From contig JBKPDO010000010.1 in assembly GCA_046727955.1 (NCBI GenBank), positions 1 through 64,000 of the forward strand: a stretch of DNA of 64,000 bases. Reading direction: 5' to 3'. How positions within the stretch are numbered: position 1 is the first letter of the stretch; each line of letters opens with the position of its first letter. A model generated the notes under the pieces. It was given only the letters and a program-made list of their open reading frames with translations. It made no database searches and had not been told where the DNA came from. Below are positions 17,089-25,422 of the stretch, piece after piece. Position numbers and translations under genes: made by a program. The DNA is from DASVXQ01 sp046727955 (lineage in GTDB: Bacteria; Actinomycetota; CALGFH01).

Positions 17089-17628
17089 ATGGCAGTCAAG
17101 ACCATCCACGTCTCGGACATCTCGGGCAAGGAGGCGGACGAGCAGTCACTTGGGCGTCTCGTCGTCCATGAGCACCCGGAATACTCGGACCTGCCAGTCA
17201 CCCTCGAGGCGCTGCCCGAGGAGGTCCAGCCGCTCCGAGACTCCTCCGCTCGTTTCGTCACCGTAGAGTGGGTCCGTCCCGGCACGCGCAAGGGCGAGCG
17301 CATGACGGTGCCGGTGGAGGACTTCAACCTCCTCGCCGGGCCCGGCGTAATGGACAACGCCATCCAGGATGCGCTCATCTCCAAGCACCGCAGCCGCGCA
17401 CGCAGCAGCACCGAAAGCGGCCGCGCCAGCGCGTCCCGGTCGAGCCGCGCAAAGGTCAACTACGCCACGCTCGAACACGCCGGCGAGCCGCACCGCGGGC
17501 GCATCACCGAGTCCGAGAAGGAACTGGTGCGCACCCATCTCGACGAGATCAACAAGCGCCTGAGCGACGACGGGATGCGCGAGATCGACCCGAACGACGC
17601 GACTATGAAGGAGCGTTACGGCCTGTAA
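17089..17628 (+). CDS. Conserved-looking actinobacterial protein of unknown function, 179 residues
   Basis: Not recognised. The ATG has GGAGG about 10 nt upstream. N-terminal part (1-100) is acidic and beta-rich by appearance (VKTIHVSDISGKEA, LVVHEHPEY, FVTVEWVRPGTRKGERMTVPVEDF); a Ser/Arg-rich linker (about 105-122) follows, then a charged helical segment with HRGRITESEKELVRTHLDEINKRL. The arrangement of a small N-terminal sheet, basic linker and C-terminal helix recalls Lsr2-like nucleoid proteins, but the Lsr2 AT-hook motif is absent, so this is only an analogy. Confidence 0.75.
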   Translation: MAVKTIHVSDISGKEADEQSLGRLVVHEHPEYSDLPVTLEALPEEVQPLRDSSARFVTVEWVRPGTRKGERMTVPVEDFNLLAGPGVMDNAIQDALISKHRSRARSSTESGRASASRSSRAKVNYATLEHAGEPHRGRITESEKELVRTHLDEINKRLSDDGMREIDPNDATMKERYGL

Positions 17629-17676
17629 GGTTGGGATCCAGATCCGCGCACTGCCCGAAACGCTCTCATCCGTAAA

Positions 17677-18450
17677 ATGCCGGTTCTGGTCGGAACTTCT
17701 GGGTGGCAGTACCGTGATTGGCGCGGCCGTTTCTATCCGGAGCGGCTGGCGCAGGCAAAGTGGCTCGAGCACTACGCCGGCCAGTTCATGACGGTGGAAT
17801 CGAACAACGCCTTCTATAGGCTGCCGGAACCGCACACCTTTGCGGCTTGGGCCGCGCGAACACCGCCGGATTTCGTGATGGCGGTGAAGGCGAGCCGCTT
17901 CCTCACCCACGTCAGGCGCCTGCGCGACCCAGAGGAGCCGGTGCGGCGTTTCCTCGAGCACGCCGGCCAGCTTGGCGCCAAGCTGGGCCCGGTGCTGCTC
18001 CAGCTCCCGCCCACGCTCAAGGTGGATCTCGGCGCGCTGCGGGACACCCTGGAGCGCTTCCCGCGCGAGGTGCGAGTCGCGGTGGAGCCGCGCCACGACA
18101 GCTGGTTCAGCGACGAGACCCGCGCCCTGCTGGCCGACCGGGGCGCGGCGCTGTGCCTGGCCGACAGCCCGAGGAGGCGCTCGCCGCTCTGGCGCACCAG
18201 CGACTGGAGCTATCTCCGCTTCCACGAGGGGGCCGCGACGCCGTGGCCGTGCTATGGCGAGCAGGCGCTCGCCAGGTGGGCCGAGGCGCTGGCCGGCACC
18301 TGGGGCCCTGAGCCGGACGTCTACGTCTATTTCAACAACGACCGGGGCGGCTGCGCGGTACGCGACGCGGCCCGCTTCGCCCGCGCGGCCACCCGATCGG
18401 GCCTGCACCCCACCCGCACGCCGTCGCCGAGCCAGGTACGGGTGGGCTGA
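17677..18450 (+). CDS. DUF72 (YecE-like) TIM-barrel protein
   Basis: 257 residues with the family landmarks: GTSGWQYRDWRGRFYPE at the N-terminus, VESNNAFYRLPEPHTFAAW, FVMAVKASRFLTHVRRLRDP, GPVLLQLPPTLK, VAVEPRHDSW and DVYVYFNNDRGG. DUF72 proteins adopt a TIM-barrel-like fold; biochemical role unknown. It starts 48 bases after the preceding unknown gene on the same strand. Confidence 0.92.
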   Translation: MPVLVGTSGWQYRDWRGRFYPERLAQAKWLEHYAGQFMTVESNNAFYRLPEPHTFAAWAARTPPDFVMAVKASRFLTHVRRLRDPEEPVRRFLEHAGQLGAKLGPVLLQLPPTLKVDLGALRDTLERFPREVRVAVEPRHDSWFSDETRALLADRGAALCLADSPRRRSPLWRTSDWSYLRFHEGAATPWPCYGEQALARWAEALAGTWGPEPDVYVYFNNDRGGCAVRDAARFARAATRSGLHPTRTPSPSQVRVG

Positions 18451-18474
18451 GGCAGAGGCCCTGCCGGCCGCTGG

Positions 18475-19632
18475 CTACCCTCGCGCCTCGATGCCGAGCG
18501 CGCGGGCGATCAGGATGCGCATGACCTCGCTCGTGCCCTCCCCGATCTCCAGGATCTTGGCGTCGCGGTAGAAGCGCGCCACGGGGAATTCGTTGACATA
18601 GCCGTAGCCGCCGTGGACCTGCACCGCCTCGCGGGCGCAGGTGACCGCCGCCTCGGAGGCGTAGAGCTTGGCGATCGCGGCCTCCTTGCCGAAGGGCTCG
18701 CCCGCCATCAGCTTGCTGGCCGCCCGCTGCCAGGCGAGCCTGGCCGTGTGGGCGCGCAGCTCCATGTCGGCGATCTTGAAGGCGATCGCCTGGAACGAGG
18801 CGATCGGCTGGCCGAAGGCACGGCGCTCGCGCGCGTACTTCACGCACTCGTCGACGCAGCCCTGGCACAGCCCGGTGCCGAGCGCGGCGATCGCCACCCG
18901 GCCCTCCTCCAGCGTGCGCAGGAAGTTGGCCAGGCCGGCGCCCCGCTCACCGAGCAGGTTCTCGGCGGGCACGCGGCAGGCCTCGAAGACCAGCTCACGC
19001 GTGTCCGAGGCGTGCCAGCCGATCTTGGAGTAACGCCTGCCGACGCGGTAACCGGCGGTGCCGGTCGGCACCACGATGCTGGAGATCTCGCGCTTGCCGG
19101 CGCGCTCGCCCGTGACCGCGGTCACGGTGACCAGGCCGGAACGGGGCACGCCCGCGTTGGTGATGAACGCCTTGGTGCCGTCGATGACCCATTCGTCACC
19201 GTCGAGCCGGGCTCGGGTGCGCAGCGCGCCGGCGTCGGAGCCGCCGCCCGGCTCGGTCAGCCCGAAGGCGCCGAGCTGCTCACCGCGCGCCAGCGGCGGT
19301 AGCCAGCGCTGCCGCTGCTGCTGGCTCCCGAAGCGGTAGATCGGCATCGCGCCCAGGCCGACCGCCGCCTCCACGGTGATCGCCACCGACGAGTCGACCC
19401 TGGCCAGCTCCTCGATCGCCAGGCACAGGGTCAGGTAGTCGGCGCCCATCCCGCCGTAGCGCTCAGGGAACGGCAGGCCGAACAGGCCCATGCCGGCCAT
19501 CTGGTCGAGGACGGCCTCGTCCAGCTCCTCGTCGCGGTCCATCGCCTCGGCTCTCGGGGCGACCACCTCGTCGGCGAATGCGCGGACGATCTTGCGGAAC
19601 TCTTCCTGCTCCGGCTCGAGTGAGAAGTCCAT
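18475..19632 (-). CDS. Acyl-CoA dehydrogenase (short/branched-chain type)
   Basis: 385 residues. FGLTEPGGGSDAGA, FITNAGVPRSGLV, KIGWHASDTRELVFEACRVP, EGRVAIAALGTGLCQG, HGGYGYVNEFPVARFYRDAK and IGEGTSEVMR are all present. The Glu in GEGTSE is the short-chain-type catalytic base; isovaleryl-CoA dehydrogenases carry Ala or Gly there and a Glu on another helix, so despite the nearby leucine-degradation genes this is probably a butyryl-, isobutyryl- or 2-methylbutyryl-CoA dehydrogenase. The ATG chosen has GGGAG 7 nt upstream. Confidence 0.92.
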   Translation of the reverse strand: MDFSLEPEQEEFRKIVRAFADEVVAPRAEAMDRDEELDEAVLDQMAGMGLFGLPFPERYGGMGADYLTLCLAIEELARVDSSVAITVEAAVGLGAMPIYRFGSQQQRQRWLPPLARGEQLGAFGLTEPGGGSDAGALRTRARLDGDEWVIDGTKAFITNAGVPRSGLVTVTAVTGERAGKREISSIVVPTGTAGYRVGRRYSKIGWHASDTRELVFEACRVPAENLLGERGAGLANFLRTLEEGRVAIAALGTGLCQGCVDECVKYARERRAFGQPIASFQAIAFKIADMELRAHTARLAWQRAASKLMAGEPFGKEAAIAKLYASEAAVTCAREAVQVHGGYGYVNEFPVARFYRDAKILEIGEGTSEVMRILIARALGIEARG

Positions 19633-19723
19633 GACAAGCTCCCTCGTGGGGCGGCGCGACAAGCGGCGCGGGTGGCACCAAGTTCATCCTACGAGTCTGC
19701 ACGGCCCAGGCTATCGGCCCAGG

Positions 19724-21289
19724 CTATCGCCGTGGCTGTTGGGTCAGGGGCGAGGGCCTGCGCGGGGCGTACTCGAGCCCGAGGAGCGCCAGGTCGTCGG
19801 TATAGCGGCCGTCGGAGTGCTCGTCGACCATCTCGACGAGGCGGTCGAGGACCTCGTCGAGGCCGTCGCCGGCGATCGCCTCGTCGAAGCGGGCGCGGTC
19901 GATGAACTGGCCGCTGCGGTTGCGCGCCTCCACCAGCCCGTCGGTGTAGCAGATCAGTCGCTGCCCGGGACGGAGCAGCCCGAACGCCTCGACCGCCTGC
20001 GTGCCCAGACCGAGCGGGGCGGCCACGCGGGGCAGCAGCGGCCCGGCCACGCCCAGCGGGGGCGGGTGGCCAGCCGTGGCGAGCACCACCCGCCCATTGA
20101 GGTAGACGCGGCCGGCGAGAGCAGTGACGAAATCCTCTTCCTCTCCCTCACGCGCGACCAGCCGGTCGAGCCGCGCGAGAATCGCGGCCGGGCCGATCCC
20201 CTCACCGGCGAGGCTGCGGAAGGCACCCTTGAGCAGCGCCGCCAGCGAACTGGCCTCTAGGCCCTTGCCGCGGGCGTCGGCGATGATGAACCCGAGCCCC
20301 TGTGGGCCCGTCTCGACCACGTCGTAGAAGTCGCCGCCGATCTCCGCGAGGGTGCTGGCCGACTGGTACCGCACCGCCAGCTGGTAGCCGGCCGCCCACT
20401 CCGGCGGGGTGGAGAGCAGCAGGGCCTGGATCTGGTCCAGTACCTCGGCCTGGGCCTGGACGCGCTCAGAGCCGGAGATGGCGCGGGCGCCGAGGCTCGC
20501 GAAGCGGGTGGAGGCCTCCAGGTCGCTGGCGGACAGACGCGGGTCGCGCTGCCGCCAGGCGAGCAGGATGTTGCCAGTCTGGTACCCGGCCGCGTCGACC
20601 AGCGGCAGCCAGAGGAGGCTCCCGAGGCCGCGTGCCTCGAGCATGGGCTTCTCTGGCCCGGACCACAGACGGCCGCCGCACCGCTGTGGGCTGGTGGCGA
20701 AGGCGGCCGGGAACGTGGCGCGGTCCAGCCGGGCCGGCAGCGGTGGGACCAGCTCGTCACGCGCCTGGGCGACCGCGACCATGCGCTCCCCGTTGCGCCG
20801 GTACACCGCCACCCCCGCCGCCTCGTAGAGCTTGCACGCCGAGCGGGCCAGCAGCTCGTAGGCCTGCTCTGTCTCGACGCCGGCGGCCAGCGAGGCGGCG
20901 ATGGTGATGGTGTCGGCGGCGCGCCCGAAGGCTGACCGCTCGCGCCGGTAGGCTCCCTGGTTGAGCAGGGCCAGCATGGTGCCGAGGGCGATCAGCAGGA
21001 GCTGGGCGCCGAGCTGCTGGTCCGCGACCTTGTGCAGGTGCAGCCCGGCCGCCAGGCCGACCCCGAGCGCGGTGAGCCCCGAGACGAGCACCTGCTCGCG
21101 GCCGGTGGACAGCCACCCGGCCAGCAGCGGGGCGAGGACCAGGAACGCTCCGGTGTACAGCGCCCTGGAGGTCAGCCAGTCGCCGGCCACGGCGGCGGCG
21201 ATCAGCAGGTACGGCGCCGCCGCCCGCCACGACCAGCCGGCGAGCAGCCCGCCCGCGCCGGACTGCTCGTCGGCCGCCTGCTGCACCAC
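19724..21289 (-). CDS. Membrane-anchored PP2C-type (SpoIIE/RsbU-like) serine phosphatase with GAF-like domain
   Basis: Residues 20-120 form about four membrane helices; 125-285 look like a GAF sensor domain; 290-515 are a SpoIIE phosphatase with metal-binding residues in EIGGDFYDV, ADARGKGLEAS, TAGHPPPLG, CYTDGLVEARN and TDDLALLGL, all intact. Such phosphatases usually dephosphorylate an anti-anti-sigma factor in a partner-switching cascade; no partner is encoded nearby. GTG-GTG at the start leaves two possibilities three bases apart, the second better spaced from GGAG. Confidence 0.88.
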   Translation of the reverse strand: MVQQAADEQSGAGGLLAGWSWRAAAPYLLIAAAVAGDWLTSRALYTGAFLVLAPLLAGWLSTGREQVLVSGLTALGVGLAAGLHLHKVADQQLGAQLLLIALGTMLALLNQGAYRRERSAFGRAADTITIAASLAAGVETEQAYELLARSACKLYEAAGVAVYRRNGERMVAVAQARDELVPPLPARLDRATFPAAFATSPQRCGGRLWSGPEKPMLEARGLGSLLWLPLVDAAGYQTGNILLAWRQRDPRLSASDLEASTRFASLGARAISGSERVQAQAEVLDQIQALLLSTPPEWAAGYQLAVRYQSASTLAEIGGDFYDVVETGPQGLGFIIADARGKGLEASSLAALLKGAFRSLAGEGIGPAAILARLDRLVAREGEEEDFVTALAGRVYLNGRVVLATAGHPPPLGVAGPLLPRVAAPLGLGTQAVEAFGLLRPGQRLICYTDGLVEARNRSGQFIDRARFDEAIAGDGLDEVLDRLVEMVDEHSDGRYTDDLALLGLEYAPRRPSPLTQQPRR

Positions 21290-21381
21290 GTCTCCTCGTC
21301 TCCTCCATGCTCGTTTTGCTTGCGAGGGTACCTCCCCGATCGGACAGCCGGGAACAAGACGGGCAGCGGCACGAGGCCGGG

Positions 21382-21533
21382 GGGTCCGGGGGGCTCTCTA
21401 GCGAGGCCCCTCTCCCCCCGCGGTGACTCGCACAGCCGAGCGTAGCCCCCCGGTCAGAACAGGGTCCGGGGGGCTCTCTAGCGAGGCCCCTCTCCCCCCG
21501 CGGTGACTCGCACAGCCGAGCGTAGCCCCCCGG
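21382..21533. repeat. Two identical 72-bp repeats (80-bp period) with inverted ends
   Basis: Two identical 72-bp blocks, 21382-21453 and 21462-21533, separated by 8 bases. Each contains a hairpin-forming unit bounded by CCGGGGGGCT and its complement AGCCCCCCGG. They fill the divergent gap between the phosphatase and epimerase genes. A shortened relative with the same ends is at 37426-37458. No ORF. Possible small palindromic mobile repeat. Confidence 0.85.
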
Positions 21534-21597
21534 CGCGACAGCCCTGGCACTACTATTGCTGGCCTCCGTCCGATGCCGGCGAAAGGCGGTCTGCAGC

Positions 21598-22566
21598 ATG
21601 CGCACCCTGGTTACCGGAGGCGCGGGGTTCATCGGCTCCGCCCTAGTGGACCGCCTGGTCCACGGCGGCCACGAGGTCGTGGTGGTCGACGACCTCTCGA
21701 CCGGGAAGGTGGAGAACATCGCCGATGCCATGGCCTCCGGTCGCGCCCACCTCGCCGAGGTGGACATCGCCGGGCCGGACCTGGCCGGCGTGGTCGCGGG
21801 GGCCAGGCCAGAGGTCGTCTACCACCTCGCCGCGCAGATCGACGTGCGCCGCAGCGTCGCGGAGCCGGTGCTCGACGCCCGCATCAACGTGCTCGGCACC
21901 ATCCAGGTGGCCGGGGCGGCCCTGGAGACTGGCTGCCGGCGGCTGGTCTTCGCCAGCTCCGGCGGCACCGTGTACGGCGAGCCGGACCCCTCCGAGCTGC
22001 CGATCGACGAGTCCTATCCACCGCGGGTGACCAATCCGTACGGCGTCTCCAAGCGGGCGGCCGAGGACTACCTGGACAGCTTCGCCGGCCTCCGTGGGCT
22101 CGAGCCGGTGAGCCTGCGGCTGGGCAACGTCTACGGTCCTCGCCAGGACCCCAACGGCGAGGCGGGGGTGGTGGCAATCTTTTGCGACCGGCTGCTGTCG
22201 GTCCGCCCGGTGACGGTGTTCGGCGACGGGCGGCAGACGCGCGATTACGTGTTCGTGGACGACGTGGTGGACGCCTTCGTGGCCGCCGGAGAGTCTTACG
22301 GCGTGGCCGGGGCCAAGCTCAACATCGGCACCGGGACCCAGACCTCGGTGCTGGAGCTGTACGAGGCGCTCCGTGCGGTGACCGGGTTCGGCCCCGAGCC
22401 CACCTTCGTCCCGCCCCGCCCTGGCGAGCTGCAGGCGATCGCGCTGGACTGCGCCCGCGCCGAGCAGGTGCTCGGCTGGCGGCCGAAGCTGGACCTGAAG
22501 GCAGGGCTGGAGCGCACCTGGGTGTGGGCGTTCCAGGAGGTCAACACTGGGAGCGTCGGCGGGTGA
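21598..22566 (+). CDS. galE: NAD-dependent sugar-nucleotide epimerase, GalE-like
   Basis: Extended short-chain dehydrogenase, 322 residues. NAD site TGGAGFIGSALVDRL, catalytic Ser region FASSGGTVYGEP, YxxxK in YGVSKRAAE, substrate side RLGNVYGPRQDP and FGDGRQTRDYVFVDDV. These match UDP-glucose/UDP-GlcNAc 4-epimerases, although other NDP-sugar epimerases share the pattern. It probably supplies NDP-sugars to the envelope glycosyltransferases upstream. Its TGA overlaps the GTG of the enoyl-CoA hydratase gene by four bases, an odd metabolic pairing. Confidence 0.85.
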   Translation: MRTLVTGGAGFIGSALVDRLVHGGHEVVVVDDLSTGKVENIADAMASGRAHLAEVDIAGPDLAGVVAGARPEVVYHLAAQIDVRRSVAEPVLDARINVLGTIQVAGAALETGCRRLVFASSGGTVYGEPDPSELPIDESYPPRVTNPYGVSKRAAEDYLDSFAGLRGLEPVSLRLGNVYGPRQDPNGEAGVVAIFCDRLLSVRPVTVFGDGRQTRDYVFVDDVVDAFVAAGESYGVAGAKLNIGTGTQTSVLELYEALRAVTGFGPEPTFVPPRPGELQAIALDCARAEQVLGWRPKLDLKAGLERTWVWAFQEVNTGSVGG

Positions 22567-23393
22567 GCGGCGCCGAAGGGCCAGGCGCCAGCGGGCCAGG
22601 CGCCAGCGGGCCAGGCGCCAGCGGGCCGGTCCGGCTCGAGGTGGCGGCGGGCGTCGCCACTGTGACCCTCGACCGGCCGGAGGCGCTCAACGCCATCTCG
22701 ACCGACCTGGCGCGGGCGCTGGCGGCCACGTTCGAGCCCCTGGCGACCCGGCCCGACCTGCGCGCGGTGGTGCTGACCGGCGCCGGCGACAAGGGCTTCT
22801 GCGCCGGCGCCGACCTGCGGGAGCGGAGCGGCTTCGACGACCACGACTGGTTCGTGCAGCGGGAGGTGTTCCGGCGTGCCTTCGGCGCGGTGCGGCGCTG
22901 CCCGCTGCCCACGGTCGCGGCGGTGTTCGGCTTCGCGCTCGGGGGCGGCTGCGAGCTGGCGCTCGCCTGCGATCTGGTGGTGGCCGCCGACGATGCCACT
23001 CTGGGGCTGCCGGAGGTGCGTCTCGGCCTGGTCCCGGCCGGCGGGGGTACGCAGCTGGTGGTGCGCCGGGTGGGGCGCTCCGCCGCCAAGGACCTGGTAC
23101 TGACGGGGCGGCGGGTCGGCGCGGCCGAGGCGCGGCGGCTCGGCCTGGTGGACCGGGTGGTTGCCCGCGTCTCGGTCCATGAGGCCGCCCGGGAGCTGGC
23201 CGGCGAGATCGCGGGCAACTCGCCCACGGCCGTGCGGCTCGCGAAGTGGGCGCTGGACCTGGGCGCTGACCTGGCCCAGGAGGCCGGGCTGGAGGTGGAG
23301 GACCAGGCCTGGCGCCGGGCGGTGCTCTCCGACGACCGCCGCGAGGGCATCGCTGCCTGGAACGAGCGCCGTCCGCCCCGCTGGCCGGGCTAG
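22563..23393 (+). CDS. Enoyl-CoA hydratase/isomerase family protein, candidate methylglutaconyl-CoA hydratase
   Basis: Crotonase fold, 276 residues. Oxyanion-hole and CoA motifs GAGDKGFCAGADLRE and FGFALGGGCELALACDLV; the two catalytic Glu are present (GGGCELA and LGLPEVRLG). The GTG start overlaps the epimerase stop (GTGA). The first 20 residues are a low-complexity GPGAS repeat not typical for the family. Beside MCC-type carboxylase and HMG-CoA lyase genes it is a good candidate for the LiuC step of leucine degradation; general fatty-acid hydratase activity is the alternative. Confidence 0.88.
   Translation: MSGAEGPGASGPGASGPGASGPVRLEVAAGVATVTLDRPEALNAISTDLARALAATFEPLATRPDLRAVVLTGAGDKGFCAGADLRERSGFDDHDWFVQREVFRRAFGAVRRCPLPTVAAVFGFALGGGCELALACDLVVAADDATLGLPEVRLGLVPAGGGTQLVVRRVGRSAAKDLVLTGRRVGAAEARRLGLVDRVVARVSVHEAARELAGEIAGNSPTAVRLAKWALDLGADLAQEAGLEVEDQAWRRAVLSDDRREGIAAWNERRPPRWPG
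22578..22622 (+). repeat. Three 15-bp tandem repeats coding GPGAS
   Basis: GGGCCAGGCGCCAGC occurs three times in exact tandem directly after the enoyl-CoA hydratase start codon, giving a flexible N-terminal extension. Confidence 0.9.
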
Positions 23394-23407
23394 ACAGCCT
23401 GTTTGCA

Positions 23408-23440
23408 TTCGGGGGGGAGCCCGAGACAGCTCCCCCCGAA
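23408..23440. terminator. GC-rich hairpin downstream of the enoyl-CoA hydratase gene
   Basis: TTCGGGGGGGAGC (23408-23420) can pair with GCTCCCCCCGAA (23429-23440), a 12-bp stem with one bulged G and an 8-base loop, 14 bases after the stop codon. There is no following T tract. It could end transcription or protect the 3' end. Confidence 0.45.
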
Positions 23441-23656
23441 CCCCCCCACCGCACCTCGACGTGACCCCTGGGTCGGGGGTCAGCACCGCGATCGGGCAGG
23501 TGCGCCGTCCGAACCCCCCCACCGCACCTCGACGTGACCCCTGGGTCGGGGGTCAGCACCGCGATCGGGCAGGGTCGCCGTCCGAACCCCCCCGTCGGGT
23601 ACCTCGACGTGATCCCTGGGTTGTGGGTCAGCACCGTGACCGGGTAGGGTCGCCGT
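23436..23656. repeat. Three tandem 73-bp repeats at a convergent junction
   Basis: Unit starts at 23436, 23509 and 23582, each beginning CCGAACCCCCCC and containing CCTCGACGTGAYCCCTGGGT and GGTCAGCACCG. The first two copies are almost identical; the third has diverged at about a dozen positions. They fill the gap between the convergent enoyl-CoA hydratase and carboxylase alpha genes. No ORF; no CRISPR-like spacers. Confidence 0.9.
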
Positions 23657-23688
23657 GCCGCGGATCACCATTGCAACCAGGCCCCGCG

Positions 23689-25422
23689 TCAGTCGGGCTC
23701 CAGGACGACCAGGGTCTGGCCGGCCGAGACCGGCTGGCCGGCCGCGAACGGGACCTCGACCACCGTTCCGGCGAACGGCGCTCGCAGCGGCGTCTCCATC
23801 TTCATCGCCTCGACCACGGCCAGCAGGTCGCCCGCGTCCACCCGGTCGCCCGGCGAGACCTCCACCCTGCTGAGCGTTCCCGCCAGCGGCGAGGAGACCC
23901 GACCGCCGTCCCCACCCCGACCGGCGAGCGCCGAGGGGCGGTGCCGGTAGAGCCGCACCGGGTAGGTTGCGCCGCCGACCGTGACCGTGAAATCGGGCCC
24001 GGCACCGCCGGCGGCGCTCCCCCCGGCGGCGGGCGCCGGCTGCGCGAGGTCGCTCAGGTCCAGCGTCTCCTCGAGCCAGGTGGTCCAGTGGGCGCCGGCG
24101 CGGAAATCCCCGTGGTCGAGGATGCGCGCCAGCGCCGCCGTGGTGGTCGGGACGCCGTCGACCTCGAGGTCGGCCAGGGCCGCGCGCATGCGCTCGATCG
24201 CCTCGCCCCGGTCACGGCCCCAGGCGATGACCTTGCCGAGCAGGTCGTCGTAGAAGGGCGAGACCTGGTCGCCGGACTGGTAGCCGGCGTCGACCCGCAC
24301 GCCGGGTCCACCCGGCCAGCGCAGCCGCGCGATCGCCCCTGAGGCGGGCAGGAAGCCGCGGCCAGGGTCCTCCGCGTTGATGCGGCACTCGATCGCGTGA
24401 CCCGCGAAGCGGACCTGCTCCTGACAGAAGCCGAGCGGCTCGCCGGCGGCGATGTGGAGCTGGGCCGCCACGATGTCGATGCCGGTCACGGCCTCGGTGA
24501 TCGGGTGCTCCACCTGGAGCCGGGTGTTCATCTCCAGGAACCAGGCGCCGCCTCCGGCCGAGTCCCAGAGCAGCTCGACCGTGCCCGCGCCGGTGTAGCC
24601 GCACGCCTTGGCCACCGTCACAGCCCAGGTGGTCATGCGCTCGCGCACCTCGGCGGGCAGGCCGGGCGAGGGGGTCTCCTCCACCAACTTCTGGTGGCGC
24701 CGCTGCACCGAGCAGTCGCGCTCGCCCAGGTGCACGATGCCGCCGTGCGCGTCGGCCAGGACCTGTACCTCGACGTGACGCGGGCGCTCGAAGAAGCGCT
24801 CGAGGTAGCAGACGCCGGAGCCGAAGGCGGCCGCCGCCTCCCGGCTGGCGGCCTCCAGCGCGGCCGCCGCCTCTTCCGGGCCACGCACCACCCGGATGCC
24901 GCGGCCGCCGCCTCCGGCCGCCGCCTTGATCGCCACCGGCCAACCGTGCGCCTCGCCGAACGCGGCCACCTCCGCAGCGTCGCCGACCGGCTCGGTGGTG
25001 CCGGGCACCGGCTCCACCCCGGCGGCCAGCACCGTGCGGCGGGCCGCCAGCTTGTCGCCCATCTGCGCGATGGCGTCGGCGGGCGGACCCACCCAGACCA
25101 GCCCGGCCGCCTCCACTGCCCTGGCAAAGTCCGCGTTCTCGCTGAGCAGCCCGTAGCCGGGGTGCACCGCCTCGGCACCCACCTCGCGCGCCGCCGCGAG
25201 CAGCCTGCCCGCGTCCAGGTAGGACTCGGTGACACGGGCGCCGCCGAGCGCCACCGCCCGGTCCGCCTCGCGCACGTGCAGGGCACCGGCGTCCGGCTCG
25301 GAGTAGACCGCCACGCCCACCAGGCCCTGCTCACGGCAGGCGCGCAGCACGCGCACGGCGATCTCCCCCCGGTTGGCGACCAGCACGGTGCGGAAGGGCC
25401 GAGCAGCGGTCATGGCGGTCAT
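23689..25422 (-). CDS. liuD: Acyl-CoA carboxylase alpha subunit (biotin carboxylase + BCCP), probable methylcrotonyl-CoA carboxylase
   Basis: 577 residues: biotin carboxylase domain (VLVANRGEIAVRVLRAC, AAGGGGRGIRVV ATP-grasp loop, ERDCSVQRRHQKLVEE, FLEMNTRLQVEHPITE), a linker, and a C-terminal biotinyl domain with VEAMKMETP, whose Lys carries biotin. The ATG overlaps the stop of the beta-subunit gene (ATGA). Order beta-alpha after HMG-CoA lyase is that of leucine-degradation clusters, so methylcrotonyl-CoA is the likely substrate; geranyl- or propionyl-CoA are alternatives. Last gene of a three-gene overlapping operon. Confidence 0.88.
   Translation of the reverse strand: MTAMTAARPFRTVLVANRGEIAVRVLRACREQGLVGVAVYSEPDAGALHVREADRAVALGGARVTESYLDAGRLLAAAREVGAEAVHPGYGLLSENADFARAVEAAGLVWVGPPADAIAQMGDKLAARRTVLAAGVEPVPGTTEPVGDAAEVAAFGEAHGWPVAIKAAAGGGGRGIRVVRGPEEAAAALEAASREAAAAFGSGVCYLERFFERPRHVEVQVLADAHGGIVHLGERDCSVQRRHQKLVEETPSPGLPAEVRERMTTWAVTVAKACGYTGAGTVELLWDSAGGGAWFLEMNTRLQVEHPITEAVTGIDIVAAQLHIAAGEPLGFCQEQVRFAGHAIECRINAEDPGRGFLPASGAIARLRWPGGPGVRVDAGYQSGDQVSPFYDDLLGKVIAWGRDRGEAIERMRAALADLEVDGVPTTTAALARILDHGDFRAGAHWTTWLEETLDLSDLAQPAPAAGGSAAGGAGPDFTVTVGGATYPVRLYRHRPSALAGRGGDGGRVSSPLAGTLSRVEVSPGDRVDAGDLLAVVEAMKMETPLRAPFAGTVVEVPFAAGQPVSAGQTLVVLEPD

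Noticed and set aside
23436..23656. 73-bp tandem repeats as a CRISPR array
   Set aside because: Units are contiguous with no unique spacers, too long for CRISPR repeats, and no cas genes are present.
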